16,997 bases of DNA from an uncultured bacterium (lineage in GTDB: Bacteria > Verrucomicrobiota > Kiritimatiellia > RFP12 > UBA1067): assembly GCA_902779075.1 (NCBI GenBank), contig CACZAK010000191.1:1-16997 (forward strand). The letters are read 5' to 3'. Position 1 is the first letter of the stretch. Every line of letters begins with the position of its first letter. Under the pieces are notes generated by a model. It made no database searches and had not been told where the DNA came from. It saw only the letters and a list, made by a program, of their open reading frames with translations. A program made the translations under genes and the position numbers. Shown here in pieces: positions 1 to 8,430 of this stretch.

Positions 1-960
1 CATCGTGGTGAACACGTGCTCGGACACGCCGCCGGTGAGGACGCCCATCGCCATCCGGCCGAGGAAGCCCGTGTTGTCGCGAAGCCCCTGCATGAACGCG
101 TAGCACGCCTTCAGGTCGTCGCCGAACGTCACCTTGTAGGGCACGCCGTTCGCGCCCTCGAACGTCCCCTGGATGAATCCCACGTAGGTCTCCATCACCG
201 TCTTGACCTGGCGCTCGTCGTAGCCGAAGCGGTAGTCGTAGCCGTCGATCATGCGCTCAATCATGTTCCGCAGCGAGAAGAGACGGTCTGGGCACGTGCC
301 CTCGATCTTGAACATGATGCGCTCCAGCCGCTTGCGGATGTGCGTGTCGCGCTCAAGGTACTGGCGCTCGTCGTCCGAGTTCTCGATGACGCGCAGCGGC
401 TGCGAGTGGAGGAGCACCTGCTTCTTCGCCGTGAACGTCCGCGAGAAGTTGGACACCCTGTTGCTGTACACGGCGTCGACCTCAAGGTTCGCCAGGAGGC
501 GGAGCGGCGAGTCGAGGACGCCCTTCGTCGGCGCGATCTTGACGATGTGCGAGCCGTTCGCGCGCTTCTTGCCCGTCGAGATCGTCTTGATGCAGAGCCT
601 GTCAACGAGCTCCTGGTGGTTCTCCTCGGCGTCGCGCGTCTGGCAGTAGCGGTCGTTCGCGACCTTCGTGGCCTTCACGCGCGTCTCGCTTGGAACCGCC
701 GGGATGCGGATGAAGTCCTCGCGGTCCTCGTCGTAGAGGAGCAGCAACATCGCACCTTCGCGCATCGGCACCTCGAAGTCCTCCTGCCGGATGACGTACT
801 TGTCGTCCGGATCCTTCTCCGGGTCTCCCGCGATGTCCTGCTTGTCCAGCTTGTACTTGCTCTTCTCGCCCATTTCGAGGTAGCAGGGGATCGTGTTCGC
901 CTGCAGCATGAACGAAAGCCCCAGGTGGATGCGGTAGATCGGGAACCGGGAACGTCTCAT
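1..960 (-). CDS. C-terminal part of the giant LamG-repeat protein, displaced by frameshift; runs off the left edge
   Basis: This frame is open from 960 to the left edge and reads as normal protein (for example IYRIHLGLSFMLQANTIPCY and YRFGYDERQVKTVMETYVGF), while the overlapping frame of the upstream ORF is Arg/Gly/Pro-rich nonsense here. Removing one copy of the 7-bp tandem repeat at 940-953 joins the two frames as ...ETFP-IYRIHLG.... It is therefore best read as the continuation of the gene starting at 6517, adding 313 codons inside the window. A gene caller would probably report it as a separate gene starting at the ATG at 960, but no convincing ribosome binding site precedes that ATG and a stop lies only two codons upstream in this frame. 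The segment is mixed alpha/beta and charged, with a Lys/Asp-rich stretch near the start. I do not recognise a family. Confidence 0.75.
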   Translation of the reverse strand, partial: MRRSRFPIYRIHLGLSFMLQANTIPCYLEMGEKSKYKLDKQDIAGDPEKDPDDKYVIRQEDFEVPMREGAMLLLLYDEDREDFIRIPAVPSETRVKATKVANDRYCQTRDAEENHQELVDRLCIKTISTGKKRANGSHIVKIAPTKGVLDSPLRLLANLEVDAVYSNRVSNFSRTFTAKKQVLLHSQPLRVIENSDDERQYLERDTHIRKRLERIMFKIEGTCPDRLFSLRNMIERMIDGYDYRFGYDERQVKTVMETYVGFIQGTFEGANGVPYKVTFGDDLKACYAFMQGLRDNTGFLGRMAMGVLTGGVSEHVFTTM

Positions 961-3900
961 AGACGTTCACGTAGTCCTTGTCGCCCTTCTTGCCGCTTTC
1001 CGCGACGACCTTCAGGAGGATGCCCTCGCTCGTCCCCGCCGGAAGCTCGTACGTGCCGGTCTCCTTGATGACCGCCTCGTGCAAGAAGTTCGTCTTGACG
1101 CCGGGATCCTTGACGATCTCCACACTGTAGGGGATGGCGTTCGAAATTGCATCCGCCTCGAGATACCGGCCGTCCTCTCCGGCCGCGCCCATGCGCCGTA
1201 TGGAGAATGAGACCTTGTACTCCCGGTTCGTGGGCATGTTGAGGACAACGAACGGGATGCGGTACTCGTCCAGCCCGACCTTGTTCTTCTTCTTGTCCTC
1301 GCTCTTCAGGACGAACTTGTCCTTGTTCGCAGGCAGTCCCATGCCGTTCTGCGCGAACTTGATCGCCGCCTCGCCCTGCTCTTCCTCTTCCGGCTCCTTC
1401 GGCTCTTCCGTCTTTGGCTCATCTTGGCGAACGGAAGGATCCACTTCTTCGATCTCCTCGTCCTCCCATTCATATCGCCACCGTGTCGAACTCCCCCTCC
1501 GATCGTTTCTGTAGCTTGTGTAGAAGGTTATCACCAGCGTCGGCGTTCTCTGCCTTTCCACCCCACACTGCAACTCGGGGAACGAATTCTTATAATAGAC
1601 GTCCTTTATCTCTTGCTGACGCTTCGGCTGGACACGCTCTTCTTTGCCGTCGCACACGATTGTATACGGCCTAATATAGCCATAGTAGTACTCGCAGGAA
1701 AACACAAGTGCGCCGCCGAACTCCTTGGCTACAGGATCTCCTACGCCTTCATTTAGCCTTTCTACCTGTTCTGGCGTGTTTGAAGACTTGAACGAATGGC
1801 CCGGAAAATCGGGGAATATCGTCAATCCCGACTCTTCCTCGGAATATTCGACACGACCGCCCCAATACATGTCATGAAAGGAGTAGTCCCGAAAGCTATT
1901 TCCAATCCAGATTGACACCTTTGGATTGACGCCTACGCGCTGGATGTTGCCGACGTTGTGATTGCGTATCGTATTGTACTTTAGGCTCATTTCAAGCTTG
2001 TCTCCGGGAAAACCCACAAATGGCGGCTGGGAGCAATAACATTCGAAGTCGCAATAGGCCGCCAGCCGATCCCCCTTGTCGAAGTGTTTATACCATGCGT
2101 AATGCTCCCATCTGTGCCGATGGACAAGTGGACTAGCCCTGTACAAATTGACATAAACGGTTTTTGGTGTGAGCTTGCTGGCAGAGACGTAAGGTTCCGC
2201 CACCCTGTCGCCTTTTGGAGTGCTTGGACTGCATCGAACTTCAGTGTTCACCATCCGCCAGCATCCACCCTTGGACCTGACGTTGGCGCGACCGTATTCG
2301 TATGTCCATGCAAAGTAGCCGGCCTTGGACTTGAAAACGACTATCATCTTTGCCACGCTGCCGTCTTCCCCGCCTGCAAACTTCAGCCTCATGAATGTAC
2401 ACGGAAGAGTGCATTCGGGCGTCTTGCAGCCTGGCTGGAGCTCCCCGTAATAGCCGGTGGCATGTGGAATCGCCTTGCCGTTTTTGTCCAGGCCATATGC
2501 ATAAAAGCAACCGGCAAGCTTTTTTTCAGTTTCCTTGCCCTCGGTCTGAACGTCGGATGATTTCATGATCAGGAAGCCACCGTCCCTGACAAGCTTTGCC
2601 GGTTCTTCCACGCTGCATTCGTAAACTTTTCCGCCGCAGCGCATCGTGTGCCTCGTCCCATGCACTTCATATTGGACGTTCGTGGTGCTGGGATTCCGTT
2701 TGCTTTCAATGGAGGACAGCCGCCAGACGCCGGTGTCGCCAGTCCGCATGTCCAGTCCATCAGGAATCTTCACATCCTCGACCGTTTTTGTCTCCTCTGT
2801 GCTTACATCACCGAAAGGCTGTCGTGTGTCCTCAGGTTCTATATATGGTTCGTTCTCCCCGCCGCCGGGTTGCGGTTCATCGCCGCCACCGCCAGTTGTG
2901 CCTGTCGTTTTGCCGCCGTCCCCGCCACCTCCCGTGGGATTGGTCGCGGCGGGCGGGTTTGTCGTGGGCGTATTGCCCGGATCGGTCTGTGTCGGCGTCG
3001 CGGGCGTAATTCCAGGATCGGTCTGCGCTGGCGTCGCGGGCGGATTGCCGTTGTCGGCAGGGTTGACGTTGGGCGGCTCGTTGCCACCAGTCTCCCCCTG
3101 CTTTCCGGCGTCTTCCAATGCTACGCCGCCGGATTTCTTGTCGGCAAGCTTCTTTCTGATTTCCTCCACCCACTTGAGCGTTTCCGCGTCGTTCGCCTCC
3201 TTCGCGATTTGTTCGAGAAGGTCGATAAGCAGCTCGATGCCCGGCTCGTCGAGGTGCGTCTCGATGTACTCCTTCAGTGCCGGCACTTTTTTCGCCCCAT
3301 CAATGCCGCCATCCGACACAAACTTGCCCACGGTCTCCTTGAATTCTGCGCTGGGGCGTTTTTTTGATTTGCGGCAGAGATAGTCAACATTGTCCTTCGC
3401 GACCCTGAATTCGTTGGCAAAGAGTTCAAATGAAAGCGTATTCTCCCCGTCGTTCATGTCCAGCATGATTGGAGTAGCCATCCCGGATTCGATGCAGTTG
3501 CCCCATTCGCCCCATGTATCGCCGAACACCACGGTGAAGCGGTGAATGCCCTCCGTCGCCTGCCAGTTCAAGGTCGTCTTCTCCGATGAGGTGGGGTGCT
3601 TGAAGATCCATTTGCCGTCGATCGCAAGCGCCATGTAGTCATCGTATCCTCCACATGTCATCTTCCATTTGCCGGCAAGCCGGTCCTCGATCCTGAAATA
3701 TCCGTCGAACCTGTTTTGGGAACAGGCGAGGAACTCTTTCTCTCCTCCGTCGGGCAACGCCTGCGACGGTCTGAACCATTTTATGGGTATCGAGATTTCT
3801 CCCAGTATCCTGTACTGGTCGGGCGGAAGATCCCAATCGAGCCTCTTCCCGCCGTTTTTCCTGTGCCGCCACACGATTCCGCTGCCGGGCTTTATGCCGC

Positions 3901-6517
3901 CTGGCTTTACATCTAGCGGGACGTCCTCGCTCAGATTGAAGCCGAATACCTTCTTCGGATCGACGATGCCGTCGTAAACCGCAACATCGAAGAAAGTGAC
4001 TGAGTTGTCCTCGCCGTCCTTGTCGCCATGGAGAAGGAAATAACCACCGGCCTTGGAGCAGTCGGCAGAACTCCCCGCGAGCGGACTTTCGTGCGAAAGG
4101 ATTTCTTTTCCGTCAAGAAAAATCCGCGTGCGGTTCGTGTCGAATTGGAGCAAGACAGTCTGAATGACGAATCTGAAGCCGCGATCTCCATAAATCGCAG
4201 ATCCGCTGGATTTGTCATGTTGCTTCAACGCGATCTGTCCGATAGGCGTGATATACACCAGAGCACCGGTCTTGTTGTCGGCTGGCATATTCAGAAGAGG
4301 CTTACAACTAGAAGTCTTAATGGGCCATATCTTCAATGAGATTGAATATGGATGTCCCGGTTCTTTCGTCAAGATTTCCGGAATGGGAAGTGCCAGATGG
4401 TGATTCTTCTGGAGCGAAATCGCGCCGTCGTCGATTGAAACTCCGACAGAAATATAGCTGTTCGGATTTTGAATGACGTTCGTCTTGTTATCCCGCAGCA
4501 AAACCGGCGGACTTGAGAATAGGTTCCTGAGAGGATGGTCTTTGGTCTCGAAATCCAGTCGGGAGATCATGACTCCCGGTCCGCCACGGACCTGGTTAAT
4601 TCCGCCGGAATCGCCTTGATTGTCTGGCCTGGAGTTCTTCTCGGCGAGTTTCTTCCTGATTTTCTCCACCCACTTGAGCGTTTCTGCGTCATTCGCCTCC
4701 TTCGCGAGTTTCTCGAGAAGGTCGATAAGTTTCTCGATGCCCGGCTCGTCGAGGTGCGTCTCGATGTACTCCTTGAGCGCGGGAATCTTCTCGGCGGCGG
4801 AAAGTCCGTTGTCCTCTGAAAACGTGGTGAGCGTCTGCTGGACTTCTGCACTCGGCTCGCCCGTCTGGCCGTTGTTGCCACCCGCAGGGGACACCGGGTT
4901 GTTCACAGTAGGCGTCGCGACCGGAGAAAGCGGATTGTTCGCAGTAGGCGTCGCGACCGGAGAAGGCGATGTGGTGTTCGAAGGCGAGTTCTTGTTCTCT
5001 GCGCCCCCAACGTTCTCGGCGGGAGTTGTCGCTCCCACGGCTCCGTCATATACCTTCACTTCGTAGAACGTGACGGTTCCGCCTTCGCCGTCATCGTCGC
5101 CGCGTATCAAGAAAGCGCCGCCGGCCTTTGCGCAGTCGGCATAGCTCCCGGCCAGTGTGCAGTCGCGCGTGAAGATCTGACGGCCGTCGAGGAACGCCGT
5201 CGTCTTGTTCGTGTCGAAGCACATTTGAAGCGTATGAATCTTCCCTGCGACGAATCCGCTTTCGCCATAGACGGCGCAACCTCGACTCTTGTCATGCTGT
5301 TTAACCGCAAGGTGCGCATCGTTTTGGTTGACATAAAGAAAGCATCCATCCGTATTGGACGCTGGCATGTTCAGAAGAACGCCATAGTCGGAAAGCGTAT
5401 CGAGCTTGAACTTCATCACCATCGTCCACGCACGCCCCGGCGTTTTCGTCAGCACGTCCGGAATCGGCAGGGCGATGTGGTAGTTCTTTGGAATTGCCAC
5501 CGCGCCGTCGCCGCCTTCGTTCAGCCACTTCACCTCGCCTAGTCCGCTGACCTTCTCGGTCTGCCCCTTGCGAACCACCGCGTCCGCCACGCCTTCCGCT
5601 TTCAGCGGGTTTGCGCTGTCGTCGAACGTAATGCGACAGAGCCAGTTCCCGGATGCTCCACCCCCGCCGCCATTTGTGCTTGTCGTGACCGGAGAAGTCG
5701 GATTGTTCGCAGTGGGCGTCACGACCGGAGAAGGCGACGTGGTGTTCGAAGGCGAGTTCTTATTCTCTGCGCCCCCTGCGTTCTCTGCGGGAGTTTTCTT
5801 CTCTACGCCGAATTTGTCGCGTGGATCCACAACGCCGTCATAGATCTTCACGTCGTAGAAGGTGATGTCAGCTGGCAGGGGATCGCCGGCCCACCCGCGA
5901 AGCAGGAAGTATCCGCCGGCCTTGGAGCAGTCGGCGCGGCTTCCCGCAAGTTTACCCTCGACCAGTCCCGAGTTGGAGAGTATCTGCTCCCCGTCGATGA
6001 ATGCGGTCGTGGCGTCCGCGCCGAAGCACAGGAGAAGCGTGAAGATCTTGCCCTGCGGGACCACGCCGTAGCCGCCTCTGCTCCTGACGTCCCTCTCATG
6101 CTGTCTGAGGCACAGTCTTCCATACAGGGTACTGGTGATAAGCGCGTCGTCCATCTTGTCCGCCGGCATGTTGAATACGGGATGGGTCGCCATGCCATGC
6201 AGTTTCAGCTTCAGCAGGACGGAGTAGGGACGCCCCGACTCCTTCGCCAGCGCGTCCGGGACCGGAATGGCGATGGACGTGTCCTTTGGAACCGTCACGC
6301 CGCCGTCACCGCCTTCGTTCGTCCACTTAGTCTTGTTCAGACCCTCTACGCGCTCGTTCTTGCCCAAGCGCACGAACGCATCCTTCCCGACCTCGGCCTT
6401 GAACGGCTTCGACTCGTCGTCGAATGAAATGTGGCACAGCAGATTCCCTCCCGTGCTCGCCGCCGGCGCGGCGGAGAGCGCCAGCGCAGCGATTGCTGTC
6501 AATACAAGCCTTTTCAT
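602..6517 (-). CDS. Giant secreted multidomain protein with three LamG-like lectin repeats; 3' end frameshifted
   Basis: The start at 6517 follows a Shine-Dalgarno (AGAGGTGA) and begins a signal peptide of about 20 residues, so the protein is exported. Three LamG/concanavalin-like jellyroll modules lie at about residues 22-232, 290-493 and 650-856, each ending in an YDG motif (IYDG, VYDG). A PA14-like beta module (FDGYFRIEDRLAGKW, ALAIDGKWIF) lies at about 877-1030. Two copies of a charged helical repeat containing ALKEYIETHLDEPGIE lie at about 558-626 and 1057-1128. Pro/Thr/Asn/Gly-rich linkers join the modules, a Cys-rich unknown stretch spans about 1240-1670, and an acidic Glu/Pro linker precedes a final beta-rich part. 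The LamG family usually binds glycans, so a surface or adhesive role is inferred. The start overlaps the upstream stop by 4 nt (ATGA). From about residue 1857 the frame is wrong because of a 7-bp duplication at 940-953, and the last ~115 residues before the stop at 602 are out-of-frame translation. Confidence 0.85.
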   Translation of the reverse strand: MKRLVLTAIAALALSAAPAASTGGNLLCHISFDDESKPFKAEVGKDAFVRLGKNERVEGLNKTKWTNEGGDGGVTVPKDTSIAIPVPDALAKESGRPYSVLLKLKLHGMATHPVFNMPADKMDDALITSTLYGRLCLRQHERDVRSRGGYGVVPQGKIFTLLLCFGADATTAFIDGEQILSNSGLVEGKLAGSRADCSKAGGYFLLRGWAGDPLPADITFYDVKIYDGVVDPRDKFGVEKKTPAENAGGAENKNSPSNTTSPSPVVTPTANNPTSPVTTSTNGGGGGASGNWLCRITFDDSANPLKAEGVADAVVRKGQTEKVSGLGEVKWLNEGGDGAVAIPKNYHIALPIPDVLTKTPGRAWTMVMKFKLDTLSDYGVLLNMPASNTDGCFLYVNQNDAHLAVKQHDKSRGCAVYGESGFVAGKIHTLQMCFDTNKTTAFLDGRQIFTRDCTLAGSYADCAKAGGAFLIRGDDDGEGGTVTFYEVKVYDGAVGATTPAENVGGAENKNSPSNTTSPSPVATPTANNPLSPVATPTVNNPVSPAGGNNGQTGEPSAEVQQTLTTFSEDNGLSAAEKIPALKEYIETHLDEPGIEKLIDLLEKLAKEANDAETLKWVEKIRKKLAEKNSRPDNQGDSGGINQVRGGPGVMISRLDFETKDHPLRNLFSSPPVLLRDNKTNVIQNPNSYISVGVSIDDGAISLQKNHHLALPIPEILTKEPGHPYSISLKIWPIKTSSCKPLLNMPADNKTGALVYITPIGQIALKQHDKSSGSAIYGDRGFRFVIQTVLLQFDTNRTRIFLDGKEILSHESPLAGSSADCSKAGGYFLLHGDKDGEDNSVTFFDVAVYDGIVDPKKVFGFNLSEDVPLDVKPGGIKPGSGIVWRHRKNGGKRLDWDLPPDQYRILGEISIPIKWFRPSQALPDGGEKEFLACSQNRFDGYFRIEDRLAGKWKMTCGGYDDYMALAIDGKWIFKHPTSSEKTTLNWQATEGIHRFTVVFGDTWGEWGNCIESGMATPIMLDMNDGENTLSFELFANEFRVAKDNVDYLCRKSKKRPSAEFKETVGKFVSDGGIDGAKKVPALKEYIETHLDEPGIELLIDLLEQIAKEANDAETLKWVEEIRKKLADKKSGGVALEDAGKQGETGGNEPPNVNPADNGNPPATPAQTDPGITPATPTQTDPGNTPTTNPPAATNPTGGGGDGGKTTGTTGGGGDEPQPGGGENEPYIEPEDTRQPFGDVSTEETKTVEDVKIPDGLDMRTGDTGVWRLSSIESKRNPSTTNVQYEVHGTRHTMRCGGKVYECSVEEPAKLVRDGGFLIMKSSDVQTEGKETEKKLAGCFYAYGLDKNGKAIPHATGYYGELQPGCKTPECTLPCTFMRLKFAGGEDGSVAKMIVVFKSKAGYFAWTYEYGRANVRSKGGCWRMVNTEVRCSPSTPKGDRVAEPYVSASKLTPKTVYVNLYRASPLVHRHRWEHYAWYKHFDKGDRLAAYCDFECYCSQPPFVGFPGDKLEMSLKYNTIRNHNVGNIQRVGVNPKVSIWIGNSFRDYSFHDMYWGGRVEYSEEESGLTIFPDFPGHSFKSSNTPEQVERLNEGVGDPVAKEFGGALVFSCEYYYGYIRPYTIVCDGKEERVQPKRQQEIKDVYYKNSFPELQCGVERQRTPTLVITFYTSYRNDRRGSSTRWRYEWEDEEIEEVDPSVRQDEPKTEEPKEPEEEEQGEAAIKFAQNGMGLPANKDKFVLKSEDKKKNKVGLDEYRIPFVVLNMPTNREYKVSFSIRRMGAAGEDGRYLEADAISNAIPYSVEIVKDPGVKTNFLHEAVIKETGTYELPAGTSEGILLKVVAESGKKGDKDYVNVYETFPVPDLPHPPGAFVHAAGEHDPLLPRNGREEQVQAGQAGHRGRPGEGSGRQVRHPAGGLRGADARRCDVAAPLRRGPRGLHPHPGGSKRDAREGHEGRERPLLPDARRRGEPPGAR
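940..953 (-). repeat. Perfect 7-bp tandem duplication that breaks the giant gene
   Basis: The coding strand reads GTTCCCGGTTCCCG, two exact copies of GTTCCCG back to back. One copy gives ACG TTC CCG ATC TAC (T-F-P-I-Y) and joins the two good reading frames. Two copies shift the frame by +1. This has the pattern expected of replication slippage or a small duplication, unlike a homopolymer sequencing error. Confidence 0.85.
3141..3280 (-). repeat. Direct repeat, copy B of the helical module in the giant gene
   Basis: It matches 4641-4780 base for base with no gaps, at an offset of exactly 1500 bp. I count 14 differences in 140 positions (about 90% identity). It encodes the helical repeat ending in KWVEEIRKKLADKK. 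The high DNA identity points to fairly recent internal duplication or gene conversion. Confidence 0.85.
4641..4780 (-). repeat. Direct repeat, copy A of the helical module in the giant gene
   Basis: This is the partner of 3141-3280, with no gaps and about 90% identity. It encodes PALKEYIETHLDEPGIE through KWVEKIRKKLAEK, just upstream of the third LamG-like module. Copy B follows the PA14-like module, so the helical unit acts as a recurring spacer. Confidence 0.85.
4934..5027 (-). repeat. Direct repeat encoding a Pro/Thr/Asn/Ser-rich linker, copy 2
   Basis: It aligns without gaps to 5702-5795 with 7 mismatches in 94 positions. It encodes PAENVGGAENKNSPSNTTSP and what follows. It continues on its downstream side into a short tandem extension of the PVATPTANNPLS type, where an 11-12 residue unit is repeated (ATPTANNPLSP, ATPTVNNPVSP). 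This is typical of flexible linkers between surface modules. Confidence 0.8.
5702..5795 (-). repeat. Direct repeat encoding a Pro/Thr/Asn/Ser-rich linker, copy 1
   Basis: This is the partner of 4934-5027, about 93% identical. It follows the first LamG-like module and precedes the second, so LamG module plus linker appear to have been duplicated together. Confidence 0.8.
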
Positions 6518-7188
6518 GGTTTCACCTCTTTCTCTTTTGAATCAGTTGTGGAAGCTTTTTTCCGACCGCCCGTTCTTTGCCTCTTCGATTTTTTCCTCTG
6601 CAGGATTTCCTCGATGAACGCCAGCACCTCGGCGTAGTCCTCGCGCGGCACGTGGATTTCCTTCGCATCACCCCTCGTATACAAGGATATCAGCCTCTTT
6701 TTCTCGTTGCCGGAAACTTCCTTCACGGAAGAAAACGAGACATCCACCTTCTGCTTCCTACTGTCGTAGAAAAGGGAGCGCATGGCCATTTTCTGGTTGC
6801 CCCGCGAGGGAAGAATCATCAGAATGCACGCGATGCCGCGCAGCAACTTCATACGCCATGCCTTGCGTACGACCTTGCGGCCCTCGATGCCGTAGTCGTC
6901 CATCTCGAACTCCCACTCGTCCACTCCGCCGTTCGCCCAGGCCCAGAGGTAGTAGGAGGGTACAATCAACACCCAGATGATAAGGATAACGATACCCGAT
7001 AACGTGCTCATCGAAGTGAGAAGTTTAAGCGAGAAACCGTCCTTGAAACCGCAGAGTACCGTCATGACCGCGAAGATCGTCACCATGGTCAGCGTAAGTA
7101 TCTTGAGAAGCGTCATGATAGCGCCCCAGTCGCGGTACAGACGCCTCACATGCGTCCACTTGAATGTGCCTTTTTCGTCTCGTTCCAT
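6514..7188 (-). CDS. Two-TM membrane protein with possible PH-like cytosolic domain, paralog 3 of 3
   Basis: A 224-residue protein of unknown function. Two hydrophobic segments lie at about residues 23-46 and 60-84, followed by the motif DEWEFEMDDYGIEGRKV, a soluble beta-rich part ending in EIHVPREDYAEVLAFIEEIL, and a strongly basic Lys/Arg tail. The order of two TMs, a beta-rich domain and a C-terminal helix resembles bacterial PH-like (YcxB-type) proteins, but that assignment is inference. It is closest to the protein encoded at 7773-8417 (shared LYRDW, GGVDEWE.E, and EEIHV/KEIHVP..EDYA) and more distant from the one at 7198-7776. Its ribosome binding site (AGGGA) overlaps the upstream gene's TAG stop, and its own TGA overlaps the ATG of the giant gene as ATGA, so translation is probably coupled on both sides. 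The domains before and after the membrane segments are probably cytosolic. Confidence 0.85.
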   Translation of the reverse strand: MERDEKGTFKWTHVRRLYRDWGAIMTLLKILTLTMVTIFAVMTVLCGFKDGFSLKLLTSMSTLSGIVILIIWVLIVPSYYLWAWANGGVDEWEFEMDDYGIEGRKVVRKAWRMKLLRGIACILMILPSRGNQKMAMRSLFYDSRKQKVDVSFSSVKEVSGNEKKRLISLYTRGDAKEIHVPREDYAEVLAFIEEILQRKKSKRQRTGGRKKASTTDSKEKEVKP

Positions 7189-7197
7189 TTGCTGTCC

Positions 7198-7776
7198 CTA
7201 TTTCAGAAGCTTCGGGCTATGCGAGGTGATGTAGTCGAGCACGAAGTCGAAGTCTTCGTCGCCGACGAACACCTGGTTGTGGAAGAGTCCGTTGTGGATG
7301 TTGAGGGTGTTGTGCTTCCGGTCGGGCTTCACCTTGCTAACGGTCGCGAATTGGGAATTCCACCCGTTGCCTGAGGCGACCATTGTCCCCACGCCCATCT
7401 GCGTGAGGTTGCCCGTGGCCGCGCCCATCGCCGCGACGACCGTACCCAGCACCTTGTTGCGCTTCGCCTCGTTTGCCACCTGCACCCCGTTCACGCCGTC
7501 CTCGTCCATCTCGAAGTCCCATGTGTAGCGTCCGCCCTGGATGAGCGCGTAGATGTAGTAGGCTAAGGTGACTATCGCGATCATCACGGCGAAGCCGACC
7601 AGCCCCCACTTTACGCCCTCGGGGCTGACCTTGAAGTCCCCAAGGAACAGCACGAAGAGCATGCACCCGGCGAATATTCCGCCGAACACCTTGTAGAACA
7701 GCCAGAGCAGCCCCGGATTCCTGTAGAGGTTCACCGAGTACCGCCAGCGGTATACGCCCTTTCCATCTGGTGTCAT
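7198..7776 (-). CDS. Two-TM membrane protein with possible PH-like domain, paralog 2 of 3
   Basis: A 192-residue protein with TM segments at about 24-46 and 56-80, then YTWDFEMDEDGVNG, a Gly/Ala/Met-rich stretch (about 110-135), and a terminal part with VFVGDEDFDFVLDYI that reads like the last strand and helix of a PH-like fold. It lacks the basic tail of its two paralogs and ends in KLLK. From memory, similar proteins occur as hypotheticals in gut Firmicutes, sometimes near zinc-ribbon proteins like the one encoded at 8431-8870; I could not check this. The start at 7776 has a clear AAGGAG about 11 nt upstream and overlaps the previous stop as ATGA. The gap to the next gene is 9 nt. Function is unknown. 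Confidence 0.87.
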   Translation of the reverse strand: MTPDGKGVYRWRYSVNLYRNPGLLWLFYKVFGGIFAGCMLFVLFLGDFKVSPEGVKWGLVGFAVMIAIVTLAYYIYALIQGGRYTWDFEMDEDGVNGVQVANEAKRNKVLGTVVAAMGAATGNLTQMGVGTMVASGNGWNSQFATVSKVKPDRKHNTLNIHNGLFHNQVFVGDEDFDFVLDYITSHSPKLLK

Positions 7777-8417
7777 GGTATTGCTTTCTCCTTTTTTGTT
7801 GTCTTGCTCGCGGTCTTTCGCCGGCGCTTCGGCTTAAAGGTGATGTACTCGAACACTTGCGCATAATCCTCTGGCGACACGTGGATTTCCTCGTTTTGTC
7901 CATGCGACTCAAGTTCGATCGTGCCGGTTTTCTCGTCGCCCGTCACCTCCGCGTCGTTGAAGAGCCAGATGTCGAACTCCTTTTTCTCGCTGTCGCGGAG
8001 CAAACCCCGCAGCGCCTGCGTCTGTCCCGGCCTCGTTGACATGAGAAGCGCCAGGCCGGCGAAGAAACGCAGCGCCTTCATGCGTCCGGGATGACGGATA
8101 ATCTTGCGCCCCTTCACATGCCACGGCTTCACCTCGTACTCCCACTCGTCCACGCCGCCTTTCGCCCACGCAAGCAGATAGAAGGCCGGCAGCATGAGCA
8201 CGACGGAAATGGCGTAAACTCCGCCCGCGATCTTGGCCGGAAGGGTTATGGTCCTGAGCGAGATTTTTTCGGCTATGGCGAAAAAAACAAGGGTAAGCAG
8301 GAACATGACGAGCGCGAGGATGTGGCAGGCCCTCAGAACCGCCACGACGGTACTCCAGTCGCGGTACAGTTTTTTTGCATGCACAAATTTCAATACACCG
8401 TTTTCGTCAGGACTCAT
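7773..8417 (-). CDS. Two-TM membrane protein with possible PH-like cytosolic domain, paralog 1 of 3
   Basis: A 214-residue protein, first of three tandem paralogs. TM segments lie at about 23-50 and 61-86, followed by GGVDEWEYEVKPWHVKGRKI, a beta-rich soluble part, the motif EEIHVSPEDYAQVFEYI and a basic tail (KPKRRRKTASKTTKK). The opening MSPDENGVLKFVHAKKLYRD matches the openings of the two paralogs (a short D..G/KG.....Y/LYR pattern). The basic tail could contact acidic lipid or nucleic acid; this is speculation. The start lies 13 nt after the zinc-ribbon gene, with only a weak G-rich ribosome site, and its stop overlaps the next start (ATGA). Confidence 0.85.
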   Translation of the reverse strand: MSPDENGVLKFVHAKKLYRDWSTVVAVLRACHILALVMFLLTLVFFAIAEKISLRTITLPAKIAGGVYAISVVLMLPAFYLLAWAKGGVDEWEYEVKPWHVKGRKIIRHPGRMKALRFFAGLALLMSTRPGQTQALRGLLRDSEKKEFDIWLFNDAEVTGDEKTGTIELESHGQNEEIHVSPEDYAQVFEYITFKPKRRRKTASKTTKKEKAIP

Positions 8418-8430
8418 AACCCGCCCACCA

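Noticed and set aside
16..1068. Long plus-strand ORF (350 codons)
   Set aside because: It lies opposite the giant gene, is Arg/Val/Leu/Asp-rich like a high-GC shadow, and shows no ribosome site or domain. The minus-strand frames here read as real protein.
2646..3383. Plus-strand ORF with Pro/Val/Gly-rich repeats
   Set aside because: Its repeats are the reverse reading of the Pro/Thr/Gly linker of the giant gene; no independent evidence.
4880..5800. CRISPR-like array from the repeated linker DNA
   Set aside because: Repeats are long, in frame, few and separated by coding modules, not short regular repeats with unique spacers.
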